A DNA stretch of 64,000 nt from an uncultured Roseateles sp. (lineage in GTDB: Bacteria > Pseudomonadota > Gammaproteobacteria > Burkholderiales > Burkholderiaceae_C): NCBI RefSeq assembly GCF_945956965.1, contig NZ_CAMFJS010000006.1, positions 1-64,000 of the forward strand, given 5' to 3'. The notes under the pieces are model-generated. The model searched no databases, had not been told where the DNA came from, and worked only from the letters and a program-made list of their open reading frames with translations. Position numbers and translations under genes: made by a program. This document shows positions 45,923 through 54,468 of the stretch, in pieces. Position 1 is the stretch's first letter, and each line of letters starts with the position of its first letter.

Positions 45923-46716
45923 GCGCTGCCACGGCATTGGCGTCGGCGCCCCGCATTGCCAGCTTGGTGCCCAGCGTCACCGAGTTGCTAATCGCCCTTG
46001 GCTTGCGGCCCTATCTGGTGGCGCGCACCGGTTTTTGCATTCATCCGGCCGAGGCCGTGAGCGATGTCCCCAAGGTCGGGGGCACCAAGGATGTGAATTT
46101 GTCCAAATTACGCGCCTTGCGGCCCAGCCATGTGATCGTCAATGTGGACGAGAACCGTGCCGAGACTGCCGAGGCGCTGCGCGAGTTTGTGCCGCAGCTC
46201 ATCGTCACCCATCCGCAGGGCCCGCAAGACAACCTCGCACTGCTGGCGCAAATGCTCGCCGCTTTCGGCCATTTGCCCGGCGTGGCACAGCGCTGTGCTG
46301 AGTTGCAGCAGGACTTGCAAGCCGCACTGGCGCGTTGCCGCAGCCAGGTCTGGCCGGCGCAGCGGGTGCTTTATCTGATTTGGCGTGAACCCTGGATGAC
46401 GGTGGCGCGTGACACTTACATCGCCCGCATGCTGGCCGAAGTGGGCTGGCAGAGCTGGCCCGAGGTCTGGGGTGGCGAGTCCGGCGCCGCGCGCTACCCG
46501 GTCTTGCAAGGCACAGAGCCTTGGCTGGCGCAGGTCGACCGGGTGCTGCTCAGCTCGGAGCCCTATCGCTTCGACATCAGTCACCTGGCGGAGGCGCAAG
46601 CCTTGTGTCCGCAGGCCAGCGTGCAACTGGTGGATGGTGAGCTGCTGAGCTGGTACGGCCCGCGCGCGGCCGCTGGCCTGGACTATTTGTGCGAGCTGGC
46701 GCAAACAGCGGGCTGA
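45919..46716 (+). CDS. Cobalamin/iron-siderophore-type receptor fold (BtuF-like), no signal peptide
   Basis: A 265-residue member of the helical-backbone metal-receptor family. It starts with RIASLVPSVTELLIALGLRPYLVARTGFCIHP, then VGGTKDVNLSKLRALRPSHVIV, the characteristic opening of BtuF/FhuD-like receptors, and has the long middle helix and a second lobe. It lacks a signal peptide: the GTG at 45919 starts almost directly at the first strand. Either it acts in the cytoplasm, as several cobalamin-binding members of this type are annotated without signals, or the true start is elsewhere. No Btu transporter is adjacent. Confidence 0.8.
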   Translation: MSAATALASAPRIASLVPSVTELLIALGLRPYLVARTGFCIHPAEAVSDVPKVGGTKDVNLSKLRALRPSHVIVNVDENRAETAEALREFVPQLIVTHPQGPQDNLALLAQMLAAFGHLPGVAQRCAELQQDLQAALARCRSQVWPAQRVLYLIWREPWMTVARDTYIARMLAEVGWQSWPEVWGGESGAARYPVLQGTEPWLAQVDRVLLSSEPYRFDISHLAEAQALCPQASVQLVDGELLSWYGPRAAAGLDYLCELAQTAG

Positions 46717-46769
46717 TTTCGGGGTTTGCGCCAGCCTGAGGGGGCTGCACTGCGCAGACAATGCGGGCC

Positions 46770-47408
46770 ATGGATATCTATAAACCGCTGGTGGCCTTGC
46801 TGACCATCGTCAACCCGATCGGGGTGCTGCCCTTTTTCATTCATTTCACCAGCCACCTGACCAAAGATCAGCGCAAGCACACCATCGTGGTGAGCTGCTT
46901 CACGGCCTTCATGGTGATTGCGCTGAGCTCGCTGCTGGGTCTGAAGCTGCTGGAATTCTTCAATATCTCCTTGGCCAGCTTCCAGGTCGGCGGCGGCACG
47001 CTGCTCTTGATCAGCGCGATTCAGATGCTCAGCGCCAAGCCGGCTGAATCCAGTGGTGAGGAACTCAATGCGGCCGAGAGCAAGGCCGATGCCGGCGCCA
47101 GCATCGCCGTCGTGCCCCTGACCATTCCTTTGCTGACCGGTCCGGCCACCATTTCCACCATGGTGATTTACGCCGAGAAAACCCGCCACTGGTGGGAACT
47201 GGCCGTGCTGGTGGGCTATGGCGTGGTGGTGGCCTTGTTCACTTATGTGGTGTTCACGGCGGCCGGGCGTATTGCCAAGGTGCTGGGCCAGACCGGCATC
47301 AGCATCATGACCCGCTTGATGGGTTTGATCCTGGCGGCACTGGCGGTGGAGTTGTTGGCCGATGGCTTGATGAAGCTCTTCCCGGTGCTGGGCTCGCATC
47401 TGGGCTGA
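46770..47408 (+). CDS. MarC family (UPF0056) membrane protein
   Basis: A 212-residue inner-membrane protein with six predicted helices. It opens with YKPLVALLTIVNPIGVLPFFIHFT, the MarC signature, and has VPLTIPLLTGPATISTMVIYA in the second half, the internal repeat of the signature. MarC was once linked to multiple antibiotic resistance, but that role was not upheld; the function is unknown. ATGs at 46761 and 46770 are both possible; I chose the second, which starts nearer the first helix. Confidence 0.92.
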   Translation: MDIYKPLVALLTIVNPIGVLPFFIHFTSHLTKDQRKHTIVVSCFTAFMVIALSSLLGLKLLEFFNISLASFQVGGGTLLLISAIQMLSAKPAESSGEELNAAESKADAGASIAVVPLTIPLLTGPATISTMVIYAEKTRHWWELAVLVGYGVVVALFTYVVFTAAGRIAKVLGQTGISIMTRLMGLILAALAVELLADGLMKLFPVLGSHLG

Positions 47409-47512
47409 TGAAGCGTTGAGAGGGCGTAGGCTGCTCTGCCTGGCCACGATTTTTTCGGCTCTCAGTAGCAACGCCCTTGTTCGTGTAAGCCTGCTGCGTC
47501 AGCATGGCCGCC

Positions 47513-49165
47513 ATGAGTTTTGACTACATCATTGTGGGCGCCGGCACGGCCGGCTGTTTATTGGCCAATCGCCTCTCGGCCGACCCGGCAAAGCGGGTCT
47601 TGTTGCTGGAGGCCGGCGGGCGGGATGACTATCACTGGATCCACATCCCGGTCGGTTATCTGCACTGCATCGGCAATCCGCGCACCGACTGGCTTTACCA
47701 GACCGAGCCCGATGCAGGTTTGAACGGCCGCAGCCTGCGCTACCCGCGCGGCAAGGTGCTGGGTGGTTGCTCCAGCATCAACGGCATGATTTATATGCGC
47801 GGCCAGGCGCGTGATTACGACGGCTGGGCCGAGGCAACATCTGACCCCGCCTGGCGCTGGGACGCCAGCCTGCCCTTCTTCAAGCAGCACGAGAACCACT
47901 GGCGCCTGGACGGCAAAGCGCCCAATGCGAGTGCCGCTTTCAAGGCCACGCACGGCCATGGCGGCGAGTGGCGGGTCGAGAAGCAGCGCTTGCGCTGGGA
48001 CATTCTGGACGCCTTCGCCAGCGCTGCCGTGCAGGCCGGCATCCCGGCTACCGATGACTTCAACGGCGGCAGCAACGAGGGCGTGGGCTATTTCGAGGTT
48101 AATCAAAAGTCCGGCCTGCGCTGGAACACGGCCAAGGCTTTTTTGCGCCCGACCTGCTATGCCCGCCCCAATTTTGAGATGTGGACCGGCGCCCAGGTGC
48201 AGCGTCTGCAATTGCTGCCGGCCGAGGGCGGCGGCTTGCGCTGCGCGGGGGCCGAGGTTCTGACGCCGCGTGGCCTGCAGCAAGTGGCGCTGAATCCCGG
48301 CGGTGAGCTGCTGCTGGCGGCCGGGGCCATCGGTTCACCGCAGATCTTGCAGCTCTCGGGCATTGGCCCGGCCGATTTGCTGGCCCGGCTTGGCATTGCT
48401 GTGCAGCAGGCGCTGCCAGGGGTGGGTGCCAATTTGCAAGACCATTTGCAGATCCGCAGCGTCTACAAGGTCAGCGGCGCCAAGACGCTCAACACCATGG
48501 CGAGCAGCTTGTGGGGCAAGGCCTTGATCGGCCTGGAATACGCCTTGCGGCGCAGCGGCCCGATGAGCATGGCGCCCTCGCAGCTGGGTGCCTTCACGCG
48601 CAGCTCGCCCGACAAGCGCTGGCCCGATCTGGAATATCACGTCCAGCCTCTGTCGCTGGATGCCTTTGGCGAGCCGTTGCACGCCTTCAACGCCATTACC
48701 GCCAGCGTCTGCAACCTCAACCCGACGAGCCGGGGCACGGTGCAGATCCGCAGCAAAGATCCGTCTGCAGCACCCGCCATCGCGCCCAATTATTTGAGCA
48801 CCGAGGAAGACCGTCGCATCGCCGCTGCCAGCCTGCGGCTGACCCGCCACATCGTCGGCCAAGCGGCCCTGGCCGCCTACGAGCCTGAGGAGTTCAAGCC
48901 CGGCCTGCAGTTCCAGAGCGATGAAGAGCTGGCCCGTTTGGCCGGCGACATTGCCACCACCATCTTCCACCCCGTGGGCACCTGCAAGATGGGCCGGGCC
49001 GATGACGTGGACGCCGTGGTCGACAGCCGCCTGCGCGTGCGCGGCGTGGCGGGTCTGCGGGTGGTGGACGCCAGCATCATGCCCACCATCACCAGCGGCA
49101 ACACCAATTCGCCGACGCTGATGATTGCCGAGCGCGCGGCGGCCTGGTTGAAGGCGGGCGAGTAA
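47513..49165 (+). CDS. GMC family FAD-dependent oxidoreductase (choline/alcohol dehydrogenase type)
   Basis: A 550-residue flavoenzyme. The FAD fold is YIIVGAGTAGCLLANRLS at the start, the first GMC signature is in YPRGKVLGGCSSINGMIYMRG, the second in LLLAAGAIGSPQILQLSGIGP, and the active-site end has FHPVGTCKMG and ITSGNTNSPTLMIAERAA. The layout matches BetA/AlkJ-type choline or alcohol dehydrogenases that oxidise an alcohol and pass electrons to a membrane acceptor. The substrate is unknown; no betB or transporter is adjacent. The ATG at 47513 is preferred over 47504, although neither has a clear ribosome-binding site. Confidence 0.92.
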   Translation: MSFDYIIVGAGTAGCLLANRLSADPAKRVLLLEAGGRDDYHWIHIPVGYLHCIGNPRTDWLYQTEPDAGLNGRSLRYPRGKVLGGCSSINGMIYMRGQARDYDGWAEATSDPAWRWDASLPFFKQHENHWRLDGKAPNASAAFKATHGHGGEWRVEKQRLRWDILDAFASAAVQAGIPATDDFNGGSNEGVGYFEVNQKSGLRWNTAKAFLRPTCYARPNFEMWTGAQVQRLQLLPAEGGGLRCAGAEVLTPRGLQQVALNPGGELLLAAGAIGSPQILQLSGIGPADLLARLGIAVQQALPGVGANLQDHLQIRSVYKVSGAKTLNTMASSLWGKALIGLEYALRRSGPMSMAPSQLGAFTRSSPDKRWPDLEYHVQPLSLDAFGEPLHAFNAITASVCNLNPTSRGTVQIRSKDPSAAPAIAPNYLSTEEDRRIAAASLRLTRHIVGQAALAAYEPEEFKPGLQFQSDEELARLAGDIATTIFHPVGTCKMGRADDVDAVVDSRLRVRGVAGLRVVDASIMPTITSGNTNSPTLMIAERAAAWLKAGE

Positions 49166-49182
49166 CTCGCCCGCGCGCTCGC

Positions 49183-50580
49183 TTAAGCCGCGTAGCGCTG
49201 TTCCAGATAGCCCAGCAAGGTGCGGATGGTCTGCGCCTCGCCGCCAACGGGGCGACCCGGGCGGGCCACATCGTTCCAGGCGAACAGGTCGATGTGCAGC
49301 CAGTCCTGGTTCTCGGCCACGAAGTACTCCAGGAACAGCGCGGCGTTGATGGCGCCGGCCAGGGCGCTCTTGCCGGTGTTGACGATGTCGCCAATCGTGC
49401 TTTCGATGCCGGCTTTGTAGGGCGCCCACAGCGGCATATGCCACATCGGGTCGTCCAGCTTCAGGCCGAGGTCGACGAGGTCACGAGCGGTGTCGAAATG
49501 CTTGCTGAACAGGGCCGGCAGCTGCGCGCCCAGGGCCACGCGAGCGGCGCCAGTCAGGGTGGCTAGGTCGATGATCAGGTCGGGGCTGCCTTCCGCGGCA
49601 TAGGCCAGGGCATCGCTCAGTACCACGCGGCCTTCGGCATCGGTGTTGCCGATTTCGATGTGCAGGCCCTTGCGGGTGGGCACCACATCGCCGGGGCGGT
49701 AGGCATTGCCGGAGATGGCGTTTTCCACCGCCGGAATCAGCACTTGCAGGCGCACCGGCAGCTTGCATGCCATCACCAGGGCAGCCAGGCCGAGGGCATT
49801 GGCGGCACCGCCCATGTCCTTCTTCATCTGGCGCATGCCTTCGCCGCCCTTGATGTTCAGGCCGCCGGTGTCGAAGCAAACGCCCTTGCCGACGATGCTC
49901 AGCAGCGGCGCCTTGGCGCTGGACTTGGCGGGCACGCCGGACCAGTTCAGCTCGATCAGGCGGGGTGCACGGTGGCTGGCGCGGCCCACGGCGTGGATGG
50001 CCGGGAAGTTCTGCTTCAGCAACTCATCACCCACGACTTGCTTGAACTTGGCGCCATGCTGCTTGGCCACCAGGGCAGCGGCCTTGGCCAGCTCTTCCGG
50101 TCCCATGTGCTCGGCAGGAGTGTTGACCAGATCGCGGGTGGCGGCCATCACGGTGGCAATTGCCATGCCGCGCTGCGCCTCGGCGCTGGGCGGCAGCACC
50201 AGCTGGGCCGGGGCGCGGCGGCGCGGCTTGTAGAGGTCAAACTGATAAGCGCCCAGCTCCCACGACAGGGCCGCTTGCTCAGGCGCCACCTGAATGCCGG
50301 CTTCGCTCAGGGTGTAAATGCCTTCGGGCAGGGCTTGCGGCAGGGCCGCCAGGGCAAAGGGGTGGGCGCCATGCGCCACGCCGGCAAACACCTGGGCCAG
50401 CTTGCCGTCTTTGCCGGGCAGCAGGGCATGGGTGTCGGCGGCGCCGGTGAAGCCCACGGCAGCCAGCCAGTTGCGGGTGGCTGCAGGCAATTTGGGGGCG
50501 ATGGCCTGGAAGGCGGCGCGATCCACCACGGTAATGGCGATGGCGCCGGCGGGGGCGGATTTCTTCAAATGGACGGTCAT
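49183..50580 (-). CDS. M17 leucyl-aminopeptidase family protein
   Basis: A 465-residue metallo-aminopeptidase. The metal and catalytic motifs are VGKGVCFDTGGLNIK near residue 225, MKKDMGGAANALG, and the family signature NTDAEGRVVLSDALAY near 305. Members cleave N-terminal residues from peptides in the cytoplasm and some also bind DNA. It is shorter than E. coli PepA (503 residues) and closer to PepB-like relatives. The ATG at 50580 starts at MTVHLKK. It lies near a peptide importer only at long range, so a link is speculative. Confidence 0.92.
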   Translation of the reverse strand: MTVHLKKSAPAGAIAITVVDRAAFQAIAPKLPAATRNWLAAVGFTGAADTHALLPGKDGKLAQVFAGVAHGAHPFALAALPQALPEGIYTLSEAGIQVAPEQAALSWELGAYQFDLYKPRRRAPAQLVLPPSAEAQRGMAIATVMAATRDLVNTPAEHMGPEELAKAAALVAKQHGAKFKQVVGDELLKQNFPAIHAVGRASHRAPRLIELNWSGVPAKSSAKAPLLSIVGKGVCFDTGGLNIKGGEGMRQMKKDMGGAANALGLAALVMACKLPVRLQVLIPAVENAISGNAYRPGDVVPTRKGLHIEIGNTDAEGRVVLSDALAYAAEGSPDLIIDLATLTGAARVALGAQLPALFSKHFDTARDLVDLGLKLDDPMWHMPLWAPYKAGIESTIGDIVNTGKSALAGAINAALFLEYFVAENQDWLHIDLFAWNDVARPGRPVGGEAQTIRTLLGYLEQRYAA

Positions 50581-50700
50581 GGGTATGGCCCGGCAGGGGT
50601 TTTGGATGGCGTGATTGTCGCCCGCCCGGTCAAACCCCTGCACAAGACCGCGGACAAGGCGCCTGCAAGACCGCCTTCAAGGCTGCCGATCAGGCCGCGT

Positions 50701-51078
50701 TCAGCAACTGCTTTGCAAACGCACCAGCAAGGCTTGCGCCGCAGGGTCGGCCGCGCCGGCTTTGGGGCTTTGCACCGCGCTTTCCAGCAGGCGCTGGGCG
50801 GTGGCCAGCTGTGGCGTCACCGGCCCGATGAAGCGCAGCTGCTCGCCCACGCCGATCAGCAGGGTCGGGAAGGTTTCCACATCCAGGTCGCCGATCAGCT
50901 CTTCGTCATCCTCGGTGTCGACCCAGATGAAACGGTAGTCGGGGAACTGCTGGCGCAGCTGGGCGAAGGTGTCGTGATAGCTGTCACAGGTGCGGCACCA
51001 GGCCGCGCACAAGCAGGCCACCAGGGTGGTCTGGGCATGGCGTTGATGGGCGTCGGTGGGGAGGGTGGCGGAACTCAT
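50701..51078 (-). CDS. Thioredoxin-like protein (WCRTC)
   Basis: A 125-residue thioredoxin-fold protein without a signal peptide. The active site is AAWCRTCDSYHDTFAQL, which replaces the usual WCGPC, and the cis-proline loop is VETFPTLLI. It probably acts in the cytoplasm on disulfides or as a redox relay; the altered dipeptide (RT) would shift its redox potential. It reads away from a small gene across about 150 bases. Confidence 0.88.
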   Translation of the reverse strand: MSSATLPTDAHQRHAQTTLVACLCAAWCRTCDSYHDTFAQLRQQFPDYRFIWVDTEDDEELIGDLDVETFPTLLIGVGEQLRFIGPVTPQLATAQRLLESAVQSPKAGAADPAAQALLVRLQSSC

Positions 51079-51229
51079 GGCGGCAGCTTAGCGCTTTGTG
51101 ACAGATGACGAAAAAAACTTCGCCCCGGATTGTCAACCGGGCTGCGAGCCGCTGCGTTGAGATTAGCAGACGGACAGGAAGCTCATGTGGATGAGCCCCA
51201 GAACCCGTCAGGAGCAAAGGCCTAAAGCC

Positions 51230-51403
51230 ATGAAAACCCAGCAGCATCAAGACCAACAGCAAACCCGTCGCGTTCCCTGCACCGAGTGGCAGCTCGGTTC
51301 GCTCGACAAGGGTCGCAAGCACGAAGCTTTTGAAGCCGGTTTTGCCGGTGGCGACCGTCGCAGCTTGGTGCGCACCGCCCTGCGTTTCGACCGCAAGCGT
51401 TAA
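51230..51403 (+). CDS. Small hypothetical protein
   Basis: A 57-residue basic, glutamine-rich protein (MKTQQHQDQQQTRRVP...) ending in ALRFDRKR. AAGG precedes the ATG at 51230 with wide spacing; a longer form from ATG 51185 has AGGA five bases upstream and is nearly as likely. The coding-like codon use and the WQLGSLDKGRKHEAFEAGF core support a real gene. I do not recognise the family. Confidence 0.5.
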   Translation: MKTQQHQDQQQTRRVPCTEWQLGSLDKGRKHEAFEAGFAGGDRRSLVRTALRFDRKR

Positions 51404-51426
51404 TCGCTGCCGGGCCGACAGTGGCC

Positions 51427-51440
51427 TTGATTTTTATCAA
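51427..51440. promoter_or_regulatory. Perfect FNR/ANR-type box
   Basis: TTGAT-TTTT-ATCAA matches the FNR-family consensus TTGAT-N4-ATCAA exactly. It lies between the small gene (ending 51403) and the end of the SNF2 gene, so no known gene start is at the usual distance downstream on either strand. Confidence 0.4.
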
Positions 51441-51508
51441 GACGCTGTTCGGCTCCACGCAGCTGGTGTCGCTCGGGCAGCCCGGGCCGGCCATGCCCAG
51501 CATGGCAA

Positions 51509-54409
51509 TCAGCCCAGCGGCGCCAGCAGCAAATCCAGATCCTGGGCCGTGAACTTGACGGCATCCGCCGCGTCACTGCCCAGCACCCCTTCCGCCAGCT
51601 TGAGTTTGCGCGCCTGCAAATCCAGCATGCGCTCCTCGATGCTGCCGGCGACCACCAGTTTGTACACAAACACCGGCTTGTCCTGCCCGATGCGGTGGGC
51701 GCGCGCGCTGGCTTGCGCCTCCACGGCCGGGTTCCACCAGGGGTCGACGTGGATCACCGTGTCGGCCGCCGTCAGGTTGAGGCCGACGCCGCCGGCCTTC
51801 AGGCTGACCAGCATCACCGGCACTTCCAGGGCCTGAAAGCGCCGCACCAAGGCGCCGCGGGCTGACACCGGGGTGGCCCCGGTCAGGCTCAAAAACGGCA
51901 AATCCAGGCGCTCCAGCTCCGCCTCGATCAGGCCCAGCATCTCGGCAAACTGGGAAAACACCAGGATTCGGCGCCCCTCGGCCACCAGCTCGGGCAGCAT
52001 CTCACCCAGCAGTTCCAGCTTGGCGCGTTCCATGCCCGGCGCGATGGCCGTGCCCTTGACCAGCCAGGGGTCGCAGCAAACTTGGCGCAGCTTGAGCAGC
52101 GCATCCAGCACCGATATCAGCGCCGCGCCAAAGCCATGCTTGGCCAGCTCGCGGCGCACCTGCTTGTCGGCGGCCACACGTACGCTTTCGTACAAATCAC
52201 GCTGCGCACCGTAGAGCTGCACCCGCCGGGTGACCGTGCTCAGCGCCGGCAGCTCGGTGGCCACCTCTTCCTTGCGGCGCCGCAAGATGAAGGGGCGTAC
52301 CCGCTGGGCCAGCAATTGCGCGCGCAGGTTTTCACCGCCCACCTCGATGGGCTTGCGCCACAGGCGCTGGAAGCTGCGCGAGTCGCCCAGGAAGCCCGGC
52401 ATCAAAAAGTCAAATTGCGCCCACAACTCACCCAAATGGTTTTCCAGCGGCGTGCCGGTCAGGCACAGGCGATGGCGGGCATTGAGCTTGCGCACCGAGC
52501 GGGCCGCGCGGCTGCTGGCGTTCTTGACCGTTTGCGCCTCGTCCAGAATCAGCAAATGCCAGGGCTGCGCCGCCAGCGGTGTGATGTCGCGCCAGAGCAG
52601 CGGGTAGGTGCTGAGTACCAGATCAAACTCCTGCAGATGCGCAAAGTGCTGGGCGCGATCCGGCTCCTGCAGCACGAGCACGCGCAACTGCGGCGCGATG
52701 CGCGCGGCCTCGGCCTGCCAGTTGAACAGCAGCGAGGTGGGCAGCACAGCCAGCGCCGGGCGGTCCAGCCGGCCGGCTTGTTTTTCCAGCAGCACATGGG
52801 CCAGGGCCTGGGCGGTTTTGCCCAAGCCCATGTCATCGGCCAGGATGCCGGCCAGGCCTTGTTCGCGCAGGTATTGCAGCCAGGCCAGGCCTTGCAATTG
52901 ATAGGCCCGCAAGCTCAGGCCCAGGCCGCTGGGTGGCGCCACGGGCTGGGGCGAGCCGGCGGCCTGCAGCTTTTTGGCCATGGCCCGCAGGCCCGCATCG
53001 CCGCTGATTTGCCAACGTGTGCGGGCGTCGATGTCCAGCAGCGCCAGGCGGGTGGCGTCCCAGTCGCTCAGCGGGATCGGCCCGTCGGCGCGCTTGGGGT
53101 CGGTGAGCAGGTCCACCATCGCGCCGATGATGGTTTTGAGTGTCAGCGCCGGCGCCTCGATGCGGCGCCCGCCGGGGGCGTGCAGCACGACGATGGCATC
53201 GTCCTCAATCTCGGCCAGCTCTTCATGTTGCAGCCAGCGGCCGTCGCGCTTGATCAGGTCGGCAATCATGGGCGCCAGATCCAGGGCTTCGCCTTCCACT
53301 TCGACGCCCAGGCTCAAGAGCCAGGAGCCCTCGCGCTTGGACAGCGTCAGCCGGTCGATCTGGATGGTCCAGGCCTCTGGCTGCAGCGGCCGGTGCGCAA
53401 AGCCAGGCAGCGCCTCTACCGCCCAGCCTTGCGCCTGCAGCCGGGGCACTTGCTCCAGCCAGAAGGCGGCAAAGAACTCTTCCTGCGCCAACGTCCACAT
53501 GCCCTCAGGCACATTGGCGCCTGCCTTGGGGTCGCGCCATTGCAGGCGCTTGCTCTCGAGCGGAATCAGGTCCAGCGCCCAGAGCTGGTCGCGAGCTTCG
53601 GCCTCGCGGATCAGGTCGCGCTGCAGCACTTGCTGATCGTCAAGCTGCACGCTGGCCGCCGGGCGACTGTTCAGCAGTGAGCGCGGCGCGGGGGTTTCCC
53701 AGCGCTGGCCTTGGGGTGTTTGATAGGTCCAGTCCACCCAGGCCACGGTGACTTGGTCACCGCGCGGGCCCAGCCGACCAGCGCGTGAGCCAGGTGCCAG
53801 GCCGAGCAGACCATCGCCCCGGCCCAGGCTGCGCAATGTCAAGCGCGGGCGGAAGCGGGCCGGTGTGCCGGCTGCTTGGGATGTGACACTGGCGGGCGCT
53901 GCGGCGGCTGGCGCTGGTGCAGGCTTGCTGGGCGGCGGCTCGTCCGCCATCAGCAGGTCCATCAGCTTGGCCGCATCCACTTCGGGCAGGCGCGGCAAGC
54001 TTTTCAACTCATCCCGCCCGGCCTTGCGGCGCAGCGCTTCCACCCAGCTTTGCAGCAAGGCATTGCGCTGCGGCAGCTCCGCCGCCAGCTGCAGCTTGAT
54101 CAGCAGCGCGGCGGCATGCTCGCAAAAACGCTGGGTCTTGCAGCTGCACAGGGCGGCGTAATGCGGGCGCCCTTGCGCATCGGCCAGGCCTTGCACCGAG
54201 AGCTCAAACACCGTGTCGCCGCCGCCCGAAAAGCGCGCGCTGGCGTGGCCGGCGTCGTCTTCCTTGATGTCGAAAAGCTGACCTTGCAGGCTGCGCCCGC
54301 GCTGCAGGCGCTGGCGCTCGAACAGGCGACTCAGGGTGGACGCGTCGGGCGGCCACAGGCGTGTGGGCGAATCGGCAGATTCTGGTGGGGGCGGCGAATG
54401 GTCAGGCAT
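51509..54409 (-). CDS. SWIM zinc-finger SNF2-family ATPase/helicase
   Basis: A 966-residue DEAD/DEAH-superfamily protein. The N-terminal SWIM motif CSC...CEH lies near residues 84-96 and should bind zinc; a middle domain of about 400 residues follows. The SNF2 motor has ILADDMGLGKTAQALA near 526, motif II as LILDEAQTVKN near 621, LTGTPLEN and the C-terminal lobe ending HVDPWWNPAVEAQASARAHRIGQ. Motif II reads DEAQ rather than DEAH, as in some RapA/HepA-like members. Such proteins remodel protein-DNA complexes, RNA polymerase or chromatin-like complexes; the exact role is unknown. The ATG at 54409 is preferred. Confidence 0.92.
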   Translation of the reverse strand: MPDHSPPPPESADSPTRLWPPDASTLSRLFERQRLQRGRSLQGQLFDIKEDDAGHASARFSGGGDTVFELSVQGLADAQGRPHYAALCSCKTQRFCEHAAALLIKLQLAAELPQRNALLQSWVEALRRKAGRDELKSLPRLPEVDAAKLMDLLMADEPPPSKPAPAPAAAAPASVTSQAAGTPARFRPRLTLRSLGRGDGLLGLAPGSRAGRLGPRGDQVTVAWVDWTYQTPQGQRWETPAPRSLLNSRPAASVQLDDQQVLQRDLIREAEARDQLWALDLIPLESKRLQWRDPKAGANVPEGMWTLAQEEFFAAFWLEQVPRLQAQGWAVEALPGFAHRPLQPEAWTIQIDRLTLSKREGSWLLSLGVEVEGEALDLAPMIADLIKRDGRWLQHEELAEIEDDAIVVLHAPGGRRIEAPALTLKTIIGAMVDLLTDPKRADGPIPLSDWDATRLALLDIDARTRWQISGDAGLRAMAKKLQAAGSPQPVAPPSGLGLSLRAYQLQGLAWLQYLREQGLAGILADDMGLGKTAQALAHVLLEKQAGRLDRPALAVLPTSLLFNWQAEAARIAPQLRVLVLQEPDRAQHFAHLQEFDLVLSTYPLLWRDITPLAAQPWHLLILDEAQTVKNASSRAARSVRKLNARHRLCLTGTPLENHLGELWAQFDFLMPGFLGDSRSFQRLWRKPIEVGGENLRAQLLAQRVRPFILRRRKEEVATELPALSTVTRRVQLYGAQRDLYESVRVAADKQVRRELAKHGFGAALISVLDALLKLRQVCCDPWLVKGTAIAPGMERAKLELLGEMLPELVAEGRRILVFSQFAEMLGLIEAELERLDLPFLSLTGATPVSARGALVRRFQALEVPVMLVSLKAGGVGLNLTAADTVIHVDPWWNPAVEAQASARAHRIGQDKPVFVYKLVVAGSIEERMLDLQARKLKLAEGVLGSDAADAVKFTAQDLDLLLAPLG

Positions 54410-54468
54410 TGGGCGGATTGTCTCTGCAGGCCCGCTGCCCGCCACAAATTGCTGGCAGACTGCGCGCC

